Translations under genes and position numbers: made by a program
Shown: one piece after another, positions 13,051-14,080 of the stretch
How the letters are laid out: each line of letters begins with the position of its first letter
Position numbering within the stretch: position 1 is the stretch's first letter
The notes under the pieces: model-generated
Told to the model about the DNA's origin: nothing
The model's input: only the letters and a program-made list of their open reading frames with translations
Databases searched by the model: none
Assembly: GCA_016213125.1 (NCBI GenBank)
Contig: JACRBR010000154.1
Location: forward strand, 1 to 14,080
DNA length: 14,080 nt
Direction of reading: 5' to 3'
DNA from: Chloroflexota bacterium
GTDB taxonomy: Bacteria; Chloroflexota; Dehalococcoidia; DSTF01; JACRBR01

Positions 13051-14079
13051 TCACTGACCTAGTGTGGTCACCACCCATAGGCGCGTCCCATCTGTTTCGA
13101 AGTGCACGGAGCCCGACTCCGCCGTCGCAAGCACCCGGCTCCAGCGCGCCAACCGCCTTGCGACGTCTTCGTGCGGATGGCCGAACGGATTCCCCTCTCC
13201 TGCGGAAACAACGGAGATCGACGGCTGTACTGCCGCAAGGAAGGCCTCCGAGCTGGAGGTGCGGCTGCCGTGGTGCGGAACCTTCAACACCGTGGACTGC
13301 AGTTGAGCGCCCGAGGCCACCAGGGCGAGTTCCGCGTCAGACTCGATATCACCGGTTAGCAGGAAACTTACGTCCCCCCAGACGAGCCGCAGGACCAGTG
13401 ATGTGTTGTTGAGTTGACTGGTGGACGTGTCTTCGCCGGGACCGAGGACATCCATATGCGCCCCGCGACCGAGGTCGAACGATGCCCCTTGCAGTGGCGA
13501 CGCGGCATCCAAGCCCTCTGCCCGCAACGCATCCAACCACGCGCCGTAGCCGATGGATTCCGATCGTCCGGGACCGGCGATTACTTGCTGGACGTCGTAG
13601 CGGTCGAGAACGTCCAGCAGGCCCACGAGGTGGTCCGCTTGCGGGTGGGTGAGGACAAGCAACTCGATCGATCGGTCGCGCCAGTTGAGTTCGCTGCCAA
13701 GGCCGCGGAGCACTTCCCCTCCGGGCCCACCGTCGACGAGGATGTCCTGTCCGTCGGGCGCCTCGATCAAAATCGCGTCACCCTGCCCGACGTCGATGAT
13801 GGTGACTTCGAGCCGCGCGGTATCCGACGGACGCATCAAGATGCCGGCCGATCCGACCAGCGCCGCAATAGGCAGACTGACTGCGGCGATCGGAGCGAAC
13901 CGGCGCCACTCCAGGCCGGCCGACGAGGGCCTCGGGGGCGGGCGGCCAAAGCGCTTCAACGCGGCGAACGACACCAGGGTGATCGCGACGTAGGTGGTGA
14001 ACGCCCACGGGGACGAAAATCCGCCGAACGAAATCGAGGAGAAGGGGAGCGACGACAGCATGTCGCTGATGGCGAACCA
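13051..14079 (-). CDS. comEC: ComEC/Rec2 DNA uptake protein, C-terminal part
   Basis: Inner-membrane channel for single-stranded DNA in natural transformation. The visible 342 residues are the C-terminal part; the frame stays open to the right edge (first visible codons WFAISD), so an earlier membrane domain lies outside. A last hydrophobic helix pair (about 20-40 and 58-78) precedes the metallo-beta-lactamase-like domain with VGQGDAILIE, LTHPQADHLVG (HXXXDH), LNNTSLVLRL, LLTGDIE and VPHHGSRTSS, the set found in ComEC nuclease domains. The internal ATG at 14061 is not taken as a start. Stand-alone metallo-hydrolase is the alternative, but the membrane segments favour ComEC. It precedes rph. 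Confidence 0.87.
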   Translation of the reverse strand, partial: WFAISDMLSSLPFSSISFGGFSSPWAFTTYVAITLVSFAALKRFGRPPPRPSSAGLEWRRFAPIAAVSLPIAALVGSAGILMRPSDTARLEVTIIDVGQGDAILIEAPDGQDILVDGGPGGEVLRGLGSELNWRDRSIELLVLTHPQADHLVGLLDVLDRYDVQQVIAGPGRSESIGYGAWLDALRAEGLDAASPLQGASFDLGRGAHMDVLGPGEDTSTSQLNNTSLVLRLVWGDVSFLLTGDIESDAELALVASGAQLQSTVLKVPHHGSRTSSSEAFLAAVQPSISVVSAGEGNPFGHPHEDVARRLARWSRVLATAESGSVHFETDGTRLWVVTTLGQ

Positions 14080-14080
14080 G

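Overview
The window is a GC-rich stretch of a bacterial chromosome, gene dense and mostly transcribed leftwards on the minus strand. All identifiable genes are conserved housekeeping genes. Several traits fit a Gram-positive-like or Chloroflexota-like bacterium: S12 carries the central insert seen in Gram-positive S12, LexA has a GAAC-N4-GTT type operator rather than a CTGT-type one, and S7 is the short form. The S10 sequence also reads like Chloroflexota homologues from memory. This placement is an inference, since no search was possible.

Region 1 (1-4600, minus strand) is a fused str-S10 ribosomal cluster in the order rpsL, rpsG, fusA, rpsJ, rplC, rplD, with rplD cut by the left edge. It is led by a near-consensus promoter at 4567-4595 and a leader of about 250 nt. 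The tuf gene that usually sits between fusA and rpsJ is absent, and only 47 nt separate these genes. The leader and the intercistronic gaps carry several compact hairpins. A 15-base element able to form a GGAA-capped hairpin occurs both in the rpsL leader and between rpsL and rpsG, which makes it a candidate autoregulatory RNA site.

Region 2 (4600-5802) is a non-coding divergent stretch followed by lexA on the plus strand. lexA has two overlapping sigma70-type promoters with a LexA-box-like sequence between them, as expected for autoregulation of the SOS response.

Region 3 (5839-11859, minus strand) holds, in transcription order, a DUF1015 gene, argG, a lipoprotein alpha/beta hydrolase whose start lies 1 nt past the argG stop, mgtE with its own promoter, and holA, which converges on lexA.

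Region 4 (11860-14080) has a divergent promoter region between the DUF1015 gene and a small HIT-family gene, both of which look leaderless. A leftward comEC (cut by the right edge) and rph pair follows, and rph converges on the HIT gene with 2 nt between the stops. I see no mobile elements, CRISPR arrays, tRNA or rRNA genes, or phage or defence genes.
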